DNA of 11,489 bases from Acidobacteriota bacterium (GTDB lineage: Bacteria > Acidobacteriota > Vicinamibacteria > Vicinamibacterales > UBA8438), in the NCBI GenBank assembly GCA_012963185.1, contig DTWD01000382.1:1-11489 (forward strand), given 5' to 3'. The notes beneath the pieces are model-generated. The model searched no databases, was not told where the DNA came from, and worked only from the letters and a program-made list of their open reading frames with translations. This document shows positions 1-7,220 of this stretch, one piece after another. Position 1 is the first letter of the stretch; each line of letters begins with the position of its first letter. A program made the position numbers and the translations under genes.

Positions 1-33
1 CTGGTTCGGCAGTCGGAAGGCTGTACGAAGTCT

Positions 34-64
34 GTTGGCCCGTCGCCGATGGTGACGGGCCAAC
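34..64. terminator. Long near-perfect hairpin, terminator-like, no T tract
   Basis: Two 14-base arms (34-47 and 51-64) pair fully apart from one position, a G-U wobble if read as plus-strand RNA. The loop is three bases (GAT). The outer 11 bp are perfect and GC-rich. Neither side carries a run of T. It lies about 150 bases beyond the stop of the minus-strand permease gene, so it may end that transcript or one entering from the left of the window. The rest of 1-212 shows no convincing gene. Termination is inferred; the symmetry is seen directly. Confidence 0.4.
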
Positions 65-212
65 CAACGTAACACCCAACAAACCTGCACATAAAACGCA
101 AACACTCTTCAAAAATCTGGCATTCATGGCCATAAACCTCACCCCTCCGGCGATCAACCGGAATACGCCACGGTCAGCTGCAGTATTTCCCGCGAATAAG
201 CCAGCCGATGAA

Positions 213-1559
213 TTAAATCCAACCAATCGTCCAAAGCAGATACACCATGGCCATGGCGGTGACACCATTAACAAATGTCACACCACCGTACGACACCAAC
301 GCCGCTTTAAGTGACATGCGCGAGAGCGACATACAAACCCAGAAATAGCTTGAATTCACATATTTGATGATCATCGAACCAGCAGCACCGGCAAGCATGG
401 TCGCTTCTGGTGTTAATCCAAGTCGGCCCATCATCGGTGCAGCAACGGAAGCGGCCGTAATGACACCTACCGTCGTTGACCCTGTGACCATGTTGCCAAC
501 AACCCCAAGCACAAAAGGCAGGAAAATAGCTGGCAGCCCAACCGCTGCTGTCGTTTCTGCAATGGCATCAACAGCTGGCGTATTCCGAAGAATTTGTGAA
601 AGGGCGCCACCAAGACCCGTGACCATGATGATCATCGCCGATGTGCGAAGTGCTTCTTCGATCCATGTTCCAACCCGCGCGTCGACCTGGTCACCGGTCG
701 TCTGGCGATACGCCAGCAATATTCCTATCCCAAGCGCCACGACCGGCCAGCCAAGGTAAAGCATTAATCGATTGAGAAGATGTTCCTCCGGCAGCATCAA
801 CGCTGCGATGCTTTGTCCAGCAATAAGAGTGAGCGGAATCAAGATTGGAGCATAAGCACCCCATGTTGACGGCAATTCCGCTTCCCGCCCTTGCTCGATA
901 AACGACTGGCCAACAAACTCCTTTGACGGTGGTGATTCAATGTGTGGGCCAACCACCTGTGCATACACCCACCCGGCCAGTGACCCAACTAAGGTCACGA
1001 TCCCGCCGAAAAGAATAACCTTGCCAATATCAGCCTCAACCAAGGCAACGGCGGCAAGCGGCCCAGGCGTCGGAGGCACCATTGCGTGCGTCAACTGCAT
1101 CGCACCCACCAAGCCGGTCCCCATGACACTCATGTTGACCCCGGCCGCTAGTGCCGCCGAATGAACCAGTGGATTCAAGATGACGTAACCAACGTCAGAA
1201 AAAATGGCTAGACCGATGACAAAACCACTCAACGTCAATGCCAGTGGCATCCGACGCTCACCGACCCAGCGAATCATCGAGGACGTGATTCGTTCCACCC
1301 CGCCGGTATGCTTCAATGCTTCGGCAAGAATCGAACCAAGGACAATAACGACGGCGATGCCCTGAATGGTCCGACCAAATCCCTGTTCAAACGCATCAAT
1401 AAACTCAGATCGACTAATACCAGGAATCATCCCAAACAAGAGAATTGGCAGCAATAACGCGATAAACACGTGCCATTTAAAACGTGTAATCAACAAAAAT
1501 AGCAGCGCAATCATCGCAACGAGCCCAGCCACAGCAACGATCGAACTGTCAGTAATCAT
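213..1559 (-). CDS. GntP-family gluconate/organic acid:H+ symporter
   Basis: This is a 448-residue, strongly hydrophobic inner-membrane protein with many predicted membrane spans. Its length is normal for the GntP family, which imports gluconate and related sugar or hydroxy acids with protons. The best family signature is the proline-rich HAMVPPTPGP segment at residues 158-167. A Gly-rich GNMVTGSTTVGVITAAS stretch near the C-terminus is also typical. The start is ATG at 1557-1559, preceded at six bases by AGGAG (complement of 1566-1570). The gene is divergent from the RRM gene and is not visibly in an operon. Substrate cannot be fixed from sequence: gluconate, ketogluconate, glycerate and similar acids are all used within the family. 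No truncation or frameshift is seen. Confidence 0.9.
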   Translation of the reverse strand: MITDSSIVAVAGLVAMIALLFLLITRFKWHVFIALLLPILLFGMIPGISRSEFIDAFEQGFGRTIQGIAVVIVLGSILAEALKHTGGVERITSSMIRWVGERRMPLALTLSGFVIGLAIFSDVGYVILNPLVHSAALAAGVNMSVMGTGLVGAMQLTHAMVPPTPGPLAAVALVEADIGKVILFGGIVTLVGSLAGWVYAQVVGPHIESPPSKEFVGQSFIEQGREAELPSTWGAYAPILIPLTLIAGQSIAALMLPEEHLLNRLMLYLGWPVVALGIGILLAYRQTTGDQVDARVGTWIEEALRTSAMIIMVTGLGGALSQILRNTPAVDAIAETTAAVGLPAIFLPFVLGVVGNMVTGSTTVGVITAASVAAPMMGRLGLTPEATMLAGAAGSMIIKYVNSSYFWVCMSLSRMSLKAALVSYGGVTFVNGVTAMAMVYLLWTIGWI

Positions 1560-1886
1560 GAGGTACTCCTACCGTTATGAACTTGCGGTCAGTCGTTCTG
1601 TTCCGAGTCACCGCACCAGCCACACAAATCGTCATGCCCGCGGTCGTTTCCTGATGTTCGAAATCAAAAGTAAACATTGCAAAGGCATCATAGATCTGCT
1701 TTGCTTTCCGTGCCTGCTCCGAGTAACCTGCTTGAGTTATTGGGACCAGCGGCTGGGTTCACCCACATCGAGAGCCGACGAGACTGTTTATCCTTGCCTC
1801 CCCTCTCGCAGGTGATTGCGCAGCGAAGGCAGTTTTCAGTTGTATTTGTTGGTGTGAACAGAGCGTGCTTGTGAAGGAGCCATTAG
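1560..1886. other. Divergent intergenic region, gntP-like / RRM gene
   Basis: This 327-base stretch must hold promoters for the leftward permease and the rightward RRM gene. Open frames here have no recognisable protein character and overlap on opposite strands, so I read it as noncoding. On the minus strand a TATGAT hexamer (complement of 1687-1692) could be a -10 box for the permease, but no good -35 accompanies it. On the plus side I see no convincing promoter. The length would allow a long leader on either transcript. No known riboswitch was recognised. Confidence 0.4.
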
Positions 1887-2210
1887 ATGGGGAATAGGTT
1901 GTACGTCGGAAATATCCCGTTCTCAGCGGGTGAAGATGAACTTCGTGAACTTTTCACACAGTTCGGTGAAGTCGAGTCCGTGCATGTTGTCACGGACCGA
2001 GCAACCGGCCGACCGCGTGGATTTGCGTTCGTGGAAATGGTCAGCGAAGAGGACGCGCAGAAAGCAATTGGTGACTTAAACCAAACAGACTTCCAGGGAC
2101 GACGACTCGCCGTTAACGAAGCCCGGCCACGTGCACCGCGTCCAATGGACGGGGGTGGACCTCCAGACGATGGCGGCTTCGATGGCGGTCGACGAGAACC
2201 ACGCTGGTAA
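1887..2210 (+). CDS. Small single-RRM RNA-binding protein
   Basis: This 107-residue protein carries one RNA recognition motif, about residues 4-80. RNP2 is LYVGNI (5-10) and RNP1 is RGFAFVEM (44-51), with the aromatic residues that stack on RNA bases. The tail (about 83-107) is rich in Gly, Pro, Arg and Asp and probably disordered, as in the cyanobacterial and bacterial Rbp-type proteins often linked to cold response. It acts in the cytoplasm on RNA; targets are unknown. The ATG is preceded by AAGGAG (1874-1879) with seven bases spacing. A perfect hairpin follows, so it is probably monocistronic. The family call is firm; a role in cold adaptation or mRNA localisation or stability is only by analogy. 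Confidence 0.92.
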   Translation: MGNRLYVGNIPFSAGEDELRELFTQFGEVESVHVVTDRATGRPRGFAFVEMVSEEDAQKAIGDLNQTDFQGRRLAVNEARPRAPRPMDGGGPPDDGGFDGGRREPRW

Positions 2211-2241
2211 CGTAGCGCACTCTGCGTGTTCGTACGCGCAA

Positions 2242-2272
2242 AACTGCGCAGGACTTCACGGCCTGCGCAGTT
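2242..2272 (+). terminator. Hairpin after the RRM gene
   Basis: Perfect 11-bp arms (AACTGCGCAGG at 2242-2252 and its complement at 2262-2272) enclose a nine-base loop, 31 bases after the RRM stop codon. Only TTAAT follows instead of a long T run, so intrinsic termination may be weak. It could equally stabilise the mRNA 3' end. The arms also fall upstream of the next gene (2334), separating the two units. Confidence 0.6.
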
Positions 2273-2333
2273 AATCTGATGTCGATCGTCGCTTGCACCG
2301 ATAGAATGGTGGCTACGCTTACACAGTTGTCTG

Positions 2334-3539
2334 ATGATTACTCTATCGCCCTCCACCCGTAGCTTGATCGTTGGCATCGCAGCACTCTTCCTGCTGACTG
2401 CGTCCGACGTAAGTGCCGCGATTAAGCAGAACAACTTTCCTATTACGGCAAGCACACCGCTCATCGATGGCACTGCCGGTTGGTTGGGTGTTAACGAAAG
2501 CTCAGCGAGCGGAGACTGCCATCTCTTGGTCACGTTACTTCGCAACAAAGTGCTCGGGTATTGCGCTCTTGAGGGCGGTGCCCCCTTAACCGAGATCCAA
2601 TTGTGGGTGGATGGATTCGACACACCGGTTTTCACCACACCCGTGGTTGGTGATGGACCGTTCTCCTTTACGGTAGACCCGGCGCCCGCTCTGTTGGTGC
2701 GTGCCTTCTCTAACGACAGCGTCAAAATCCAAGGACATACAATCGCCGGTTTGGAAATAGAAGGACCGCTTCGCCGGCCGTACGGTGTTACCACATTCAC
2801 AGTACCGGTGTACGCAGCCGAGGTCGTGCCGCCAAGCGATTCAAGAGCTCTGGCGATCTGTCTTGTCACCGTTCTAAGCAACCCCTTGTTTCTCGGCGTC
2901 GATTGTGTCCATAACCTCAGTGACCCTCAAACATTTGCGTTATACGGCGGCGCGGGCCGTAGCACAGGCCAGTTGGCACTTGACTTGACTTCCAGTCTCG
3001 GAGAAACCACGGCCACCTACTGGCAACCGTTGAACAACGCAGTCTACATCGCCATGGCAAATGACCGCACGTACCTCCGGATGGTTGGAACCACCGAAAA
3101 TGACATTATTCGTGGACAGGTCAACGGATGTCGCACATCAGCGTCAACTGTTTGTATGTTTGGCCGATTTACTGTGCGGGCTCAAGGTAAACCATCAGGC
3201 GATTCGACACGTCAAGTAGGCGCGACGGGAGAACTTCTAGCAGCCCCGTTCGAAAACCTTATCATTAAACCGGGTTCGGTCTGGAAAACGCAGACCGCGC
3301 TGTTTAGCTTAACAGGCGAAAACGAACAATCACTACTTGTAGAGATGAGTGACGGCTGTAGTACAGGCCAAGGCATTGCCTTAAATGTCGTCGGGACAGA
3401 CTTCGAACGCTTTGAATATTTTGTTTTCTTCACTGATCTTATGATGGGTTATTCCGATCAGCTAACGACAGCTAGCGGGTACCGGCTTGACCGGCGACTC
3501 GCCTACGCGATGCCCTGTCCACCACAACCAGAACAATGA
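2334..3539 (+). CDS. Secreted Cys-containing protein, CHRD-like tandem domains (paralogue 1)
   Basis: This 401-residue protein has a Sec signal peptide (hydrophobic core about 10-22, likely cleaved near residues 28-29). I see two successive related modules, about 35-145 and 157-285. The second has VVPPSDS (164-170), resembling the E-V-P-P start of CHRD domains, and ends in YLRMVGTTENDIIRGQ, resembling the CHRD ending Y-x-N-V-H-T...G-E-I-R-G-Q. Each module has a cysteine pair 14 residues apart (C62/C77 and C176/C191); another pair, C266/C274, follows. These suggest disulfides outside the cytoplasm. A C-terminal part (about 300-401) with Cys near both ends is shared with the next gene. No good Shine-Dalgarno is seen; a TAGAAT hexamer at 2302-2307 could be a -10 box. 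The stop overlaps the next start (ATGA). The CHRD assignment is by eye and function is unknown. Confidence 0.8.
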   Translation: MITLSPSTRSLIVGIAALFLLTASDVSAAIKQNNFPITASTPLIDGTAGWLGVNESSASGDCHLLVTLLRNKVLGYCALEGGAPLTEIQLWVDGFDTPVFTTPVVGDGPFSFTVDPAPALLVRAFSNDSVKIQGHTIAGLEIEGPLRRPYGVTTFTVPVYAAEVVPPSDSRALAICLVTVLSNPLFLGVDCVHNLSDPQTFALYGGAGRSTGQLALDLTSSLGETTATYWQPLNNAVYIAMANDRTYLRMVGTTENDIIRGQVNGCRTSASTVCMFGRFTVRAQGKPSGDSTRQVGATGELLAAPFENLIIKPGSVWKTQTALFSLTGENEQSLLVEMSDGCSTGQGIALNVVGTDFERFEYFVFFTDLMMGYSDQLTTASGYRLDRRLAYAMPCPPQPEQ

Positions 3540-4720
3540 AGCCGCATACATCTCTCTCAGTCTGGACTGTCTTCGTGGCAGTACTCGCGTTCGGCATTAC
3601 GAACGCGTCGGCGCAACAAGTATTGCTTCCGCCTGCACCGAGCGCGTGGACAGCTTCACTGGAAACCGTCGCCAGCACAGAGGACACGAGTAATGGTTCA
3701 TCGACAGCTACTGGCAACAACCCTGACACTGCGACAGGTAGCTGTAACTTATTCGTGACACGCTCCGGACATCGTGCCCTCACGCGATGTAGTCTTACGA
3801 ACTTTACGCCAACCACTTTTTCGTTTTTCACGCATCGGTTTGGTCTTGCAAACCAACTGCTTGCGTCGGTCGACACGATAGACGGCGACAGTGCTGCATC
3901 TGTAACCCTGGAGATGCCTCCGGCAAGTTTTGTGGATGCATTACTTACCGGGGACGCCCGACTCGACTTGCAAGACGCAGCGGGATCACTAATGCGGGGC
4001 ACGTTTTCCGAAGCGGAAACAACCATCACGACGTTCACCCTCGATGGCGCGCAGGTTGTACCTCCATCGGATAGCCTCGCGACAGGGCAATGCAACGTTC
4101 TCGTCGCAGCAATACCAGCACTCGTCGGAATCGACTGCAACCTGTCTACTACGACCGCCGACACAATTACCCTCAACGCCGGCACCCGTGGAAAGACAGG
4201 GAATATCCTCGGGACGTTCACGATTCCGGTCGGTGACAGACATCCGACCGCGTGGGTCCCAGCCAATAGCGTTCTTATTCAAACCACAAACAGTCCTGCG
4301 CCGTATTACCTCAACGTGGGCACTGGGACCGATGCTATTCGTGGTCAAGCGGACGGATGCCGACGTAATAAATACACCCTCTGCTTGCAAGACCGTTTCG
4401 TAATAACGGCTGAAGGCGACCTCGGTTTTGATGACAAAACGCGTGGTTCAGGAGAAGCCGAGCCTATTTCACTAAAACTTGGCTTGCTGCGCATGCGCGG
4501 AACCAACAAGTCGGGGCTTCAAATAAATACACTCTCTGGCGTTACGGCGTATATCAAAAACAGTTGCGCTGCGCTCCAAACGTTCACCGTGCAACTGACA
4601 CTTAATGCCAATGCGACGAATGTGACCGTCCGCGACACACGAACCAACCTCAGTCGAATCTTCGCCCTCGATACCAACAAACAAAGCGTCGTTGATCGCA
4701 CCACCTTCCTCTGTGAGTAG
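3536..4720 (+). CDS. Secreted Cys-containing protein, CHRD-like tandem domains (paralogue 2)
   Basis: This 394-residue paralogue of the preceding protein starts at ATG 3536 inside the previous stop (ATGA overlap), so the two are almost certainly co-translated. It has a signal peptide with a core at about 10-22 and likely cleavage after NASA (residue 26). Module 1 spans about 38-157 with C70/C85. Module 2 spans about 165-292 with VVPPSDS (174-180), C186/C201, the CHRD-like ending YYLNVGTGTDAIRGQ and C275/C283. All cysteine spacings equal those in paralogue 1, although overall identity looks low. The C-terminal region (about 295-394) lacks a sorting motif that I recognise. Protein 2 has a Thr/Asn/Ser-rich stretch at 45-68 that protein 1 lacks. 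The partners may form a secreted or outer-surface heteromer; this is inference. Confidence 0.8.
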   Translation: MKPHTSLSVWTVFVAVLAFGITNASAQQVLLPPAPSAWTASLETVASTEDTSNGSSTATGNNPDTATGSCNLFVTRSGHRALTRCSLTNFTPTTFSFFTHRFGLANQLLASVDTIDGDSAASVTLEMPPASFVDALLTGDARLDLQDAAGSLMRGTFSEAETTITTFTLDGAQVVPPSDSLATGQCNVLVAAIPALVGIDCNLSTTTADTITLNAGTRGKTGNILGTFTIPVGDRHPTAWVPANSVLIQTTNSPAPYYLNVGTGTDAIRGQADGCRRNKYTLCLQDRFVITAEGDLGFDDKTRGSGEAEPISLKLGLLRMRGTNKSGLQINTLSGVTAYIKNSCAALQTFTVQLTLNANATNVTVRDTRTNLSRIFALDTNKQSVVDRTTFLCE

Positions 4721-4765
4721 CTTTGGTGGCTCCCTCAGGTCACCACTCGCTCGGTATGTAATCTA

Positions 4766-4793
4766 GTTCCGAAGTGATACGCTGACACGGAAC
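4766..4793 (+). promoter_or_regulatory. Inverted repeat just before the GMC gene
   Basis: GTTCCG (4766-4771) and CGGAAC (4788-4793) form perfect 6-bp arms with 16 bases between. The right arm ends eight bases before the start codon. It could be an operator or a leader hairpin limiting ribosome access, since no clear Shine-Dalgarno is present. A TATGTA hexamer at 4755-4760 could be a -10 box. A dyad this small can occur by chance. Confidence 0.25.
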
Positions 4794-4801
4794 AAATTCT
4801 C

Positions 4802-6514
4802 ATGTCGGCACTTCAATCTCGGTCAGAAATTAGAGATGTAGTCGTGATCGGCTCAGGAGCTGGCGGCGCTACCGTTGCACATGTCCTGACCGACCTCGGT
4901 ATTCGCGTCACGTTGCTCGAAGCGGGTCCAATGTTAGACCCGTACCAAGAGTTCAAAGAACACAACTGGCCCTATAGCTACGACCACCGAGGAGCAGAAG
5001 ACGGAGGTGGTCGCTATTTCGGCACAGGAAAACCGTTCGGGTTCTTCGCCACTACGAGTGGCGGCTGGGACCTCGACGGAGAACCTTATACCGTCGCGGA
5101 TGATACGAAGGATTTTTGGTGGTTCCGGTCACGGATCGTTGGTGGTCGCACCAATCACTATGGCCGAATGTCTTTTCGATTTGCCGACTACGACCTCAAA
5201 CCACGAGACCGAGACGGTTTGGGATGGAATTGGCCTCTCAGCTATGACGACCTCTCGCCCTACTACGACAAAGCCGAACAGTTCATCGGCGTCGTTGGAA
5301 GTCACGAGGGACTGCGGAGCGCTCCGGATGGTCTATTTCATGATCCACCACCGCCAAAAGCACATGAACTCCTGATCCAGCGCGCCAGTCACAAAATGGG
5401 AATCCCCTGCATTCCCAACCGCCGGGCGGTCATCACCCGTTCTATCAACGGGCGGCCAGCCTGTCACTACTGTGGGCAATGTGGTCGCGGCTGCCGAGCC
5501 GGATCGAATTACTCCGCCAGCCAAACCCAGATTTTCCCCGCGCTAGAAACTGGCCGGCTCGAGCTAATCGACATGGCGATGGCACGAGAAATCATCGCTG
5601 ATGAAACTGGCCAAATTACCGGTGTGGTCTATGTTGATAAACGTAGTGGACAAGAACGCCGTCTCTCATGTCGCGTGCTCGTGCTTGCGGCAAGTGCCTG
5701 CGAATCGGCACGATTACTGCTTAACTCAAAATCTCCAACCCATCCAGACGGTGTGGCAAATTCATCGGGCATGGTTGGTCGCTACCTCATGGACACAGTT
5801 GGATACGACATTGGGGGCACCGTGCCCGCCTTTGAAGGAATGCCCCGGTACAACAGTGACGGCGCTGGTGGATCGCATTTATATATGCCTTGGTGGGGAC
5901 TCGACCGCGAAAATGAACTCGGATTTCCGCGGGGCTACCACATTGAGATCGGTGGTGGCTACCAGATGCCAAGTGTTGGGATGTTTGGCGGCGCGGCAAG
6001 TCGTGCCGGCTACGGTTCAGCGATTAAAGAGCAGGCCTATCGAGGCTATGGCACACAAGTATCATTCGCCGGTCGTGGAGAAATGATTCCGAACGAAGCA
6101 ACCTACTGTGAAATTGATCCGAATGTTGTGGACCGCTATGGCATCCCCGTACTTCGCTTTCACTTCAAGTGGAGTGACTACGAACTCAACCAAGCAAAAC
6201 ACATGGACAGCGTGTTTTCTGAGCTGATTACATCTATGGGTGGTACGCCGCAACCACCTGGCAGGCGTGACGCTGAGGGAATTTCAATCGGTGGCAGCAT
6301 CATTCATGAGGTCGGTGCGGTACGGATGGGGGATAACCCTCAGGAATCCGTGCTTAACCAATTTTGCCAGGCACACGACACTCGCAATCTCTTTGTATGT
6401 GACGCGGGTAGTTTTGTAAGTAACCCAGACAAAAACCCGACCCTCACAATCAATGCGCTCGCATGGAGAGCATCCGATTATTTGGCTAACGAAATGCGCC
6501 GAGGTGTCCTGTGA
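4802..6514 (+). CDS. GMC-family FAD-dependent oxidoreductase, large subunit
   Basis: This 570-residue flavoprotein has an N-terminal Rossmann motif, GSGAGG (17-22), with E40 as the likely ribose-binding acid. It ends with a GMC C-terminal domain: the active-site block HEVGAVRMG starts at H502 and the second active-site position is N545 in KNPTLTI. It probably oxidises an alcohol group of a sugar, sugar acid or polyol. A cysteine cluster at 221-231 (CHYCGQCGRGC) gives C-x2-C-x2-C-x3-C. Related bacterial FAD glucose dehydrogenases carry an Fe-S cluster in the catalytic subunit, so this may be a cluster site. There is no signal peptide; the next gene supplies a Tat signal and overlaps this stop by GTGA, so the pair is probably exported folded. 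Substrate is not determinable. No cytochrome c subunit is encoded here. Confidence 0.92.
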   Translation: MSALQSRSEIRDVVVIGSGAGGATVAHVLTDLGIRVTLLEAGPMLDPYQEFKEHNWPYSYDHRGAEDGGGRYFGTGKPFGFFATTSGGWDLDGEPYTVADDTKDFWWFRSRIVGGRTNHYGRMSFRFADYDLKPRDRDGLGWNWPLSYDDLSPYYDKAEQFIGVVGSHEGLRSAPDGLFHDPPPPKAHELLIQRASHKMGIPCIPNRRAVITRSINGRPACHYCGQCGRGCRAGSNYSASQTQIFPALETGRLELIDMAMAREIIADETGQITGVVYVDKRSGQERRLSCRVLVLAASACESARLLLNSKSPTHPDGVANSSGMVGRYLMDTVGYDIGGTVPAFEGMPRYNSDGAGGSHLYMPWWGLDRENELGFPRGYHIEIGGGYQMPSVGMFGGAASRAGYGSAIKEQAYRGYGTQVSFAGRGEMIPNEATYCEIDPNVVDRYGIPVLRFHFKWSDYELNQAKHMDSVFSELITSMGGTPQPPGRRDAEGISIGGSIIHEVGAVRMGDNPQESVLNQFCQAHDTRNLFVCDAGSFVSNPDKNPTLTINALAWRASDYLANEMRRGVL

Positions 6515-7131
6515 CAGTCCCAAGCATGACACGGCGTACCGTGTTACGACAGCTGGCGATCGCAATTACCGCCGCGGGAAGTGGCTCGGTAAACCTTGCG
6601 GCAGCACGTCTTGTACATACCATCGCAGGCGAGTCGCGCGCGCAACCGGGCGGCTACACACCTATCCAACTTACCGTCCATGAATTTCGTACCGTTTCAC
6701 GACTGGCCGAACTCATTGTGCCCGCAGATACTCGGGGCGGTAGCGCCGTCGATGCGGGTGCACCGGAATTCATAGACCTCCTGTGCAGTCAAAATGATCA
6801 ACTGACGACAATTTACCAGGACGGGGTGCGCTGGTTAGACGCGACGGCAAGCAACCAATTTGCCTCAAACTTTATTGATACTTCTCAAGAAGCCCAGACC
6901 AGCATCTTAGATGGTCTCGTCGAAGCGGAACGTGGAGGCGATTCAAATAATTACCGTGAAGGTGTGAGGTTCTTTAGCTGGATCAGGCGTATGGCCGTCG
7001 ACGCCTACTACACAAGTCCAATCGGTATCAGGGATATTGGCTATCAAGGCAACCAAGTCCTGAGTAGCTATGAGACTCCTTCGGAGATCATTGATTTCGT
7101 AACCCGGGCAGGGGACGACCTCGGTCTCTAG
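6511..7131 (+). CDS. Gluconate 2-dehydrogenase subunit 3 family protein with Tat signal
   Basis: This 206-residue small subunit partners the GMC protein. The twin-arginine segment TRRTVLRQLA is followed by a short Ala/Ile-rich hydrophobic stretch and an A-x-A type end, as in Tat signals. The body, about 52-190, matches the family that includes the gamma subunits of FAD glucose and gluconate dehydrogenases; the hallmark is LAELIVPADTRGG...GAPEFID. The known role is to escort the signal-less flavoprotein through the Tat pore and stabilise it. The annotated start is GTG at 6511 within the preceding stop (GTGA). An in-frame ATG at 6526, right before TRRTV, is an alternative that would give a typical short Tat n-region. 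The electron acceptor must be encoded elsewhere. Confidence 0.88.
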   Translation: MTVPSMTRRTVLRQLAIAITAAGSGSVNLAAARLVHTIAGESRAQPGGYTPIQLTVHEFRTVSRLAELIVPADTRGGSAVDAGAPEFIDLLCSQNDQLTTIYQDGVRWLDATASNQFASNFIDTSQEAQTSILDGLVEAERGGDSNNYREGVRFFSWIRRMAVDAYYTSPIGIRDIGYQGNQVLSSYETPSEIIDFVTRAGDDLGL

Positions 7132-7177
7132 ATTTCGAAAGCTACGACCGTCTGATAAAATGGAAGTGACATCATAT

Positions 7178-7194
7178 GGGTACTGCGTGTACCC
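7178..7194 (+). promoter_or_regulatory. GGGTAC/GTACCC dyad before the small charged protein gene
   Basis: Perfect 6-bp arms (7178-7183 and 7189-7194) with five bases between run into a C-rich tract (7192-7198). This lies between the oxidoreductase stop and the next gene. A TAAAAT hexamer at 7156-7161 could be a -10 box, with only a poor TTTCGA 17 bases upstream. The dyad could be a leader hairpin, an operator, or the weak end of the upstream transcript. Confidence 0.25.
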
Positions 7195-7220
7195 CCCCTA
7201 CTCTCTAACCCGGAGGACTT

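Noticed and set aside
1366..1874. Plus-strand open frames running out of the permease gene into the intergenic region
   Set aside because: They begin antisense to the permease, have no ribosome site and no domain-like sequence.
1883..2881. 332-residue minus-strand open frame opposite the RRM gene and first secreted gene
   Set aside because: It lies across two well-supported plus-strand genes and a hairpin, has low-complexity Ser/Arg/Pro composition and no recognisable domain; it is a shadow frame.
3472..4266. 264-residue minus-strand open frame opposite the secreted paralogues
   Set aside because: It spans the junction of two co-translated genes with signal peptides and shows no family features, so it is a shadow frame.
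213..7131. A single sugar-acid catabolic operon joining the GntP permease and the GMC dehydrogenase
   Set aside because: The permease is on the opposite strand and is separated from the dehydrogenase by the RRM and secreted-protein units, so only a loose functional theme can be suggested.
7192..7198. Run of C as a possible phase-variable tract
   Set aside because: Seven bases only, outside a coding frame and not between clear promoter boxes; too short for a claim.
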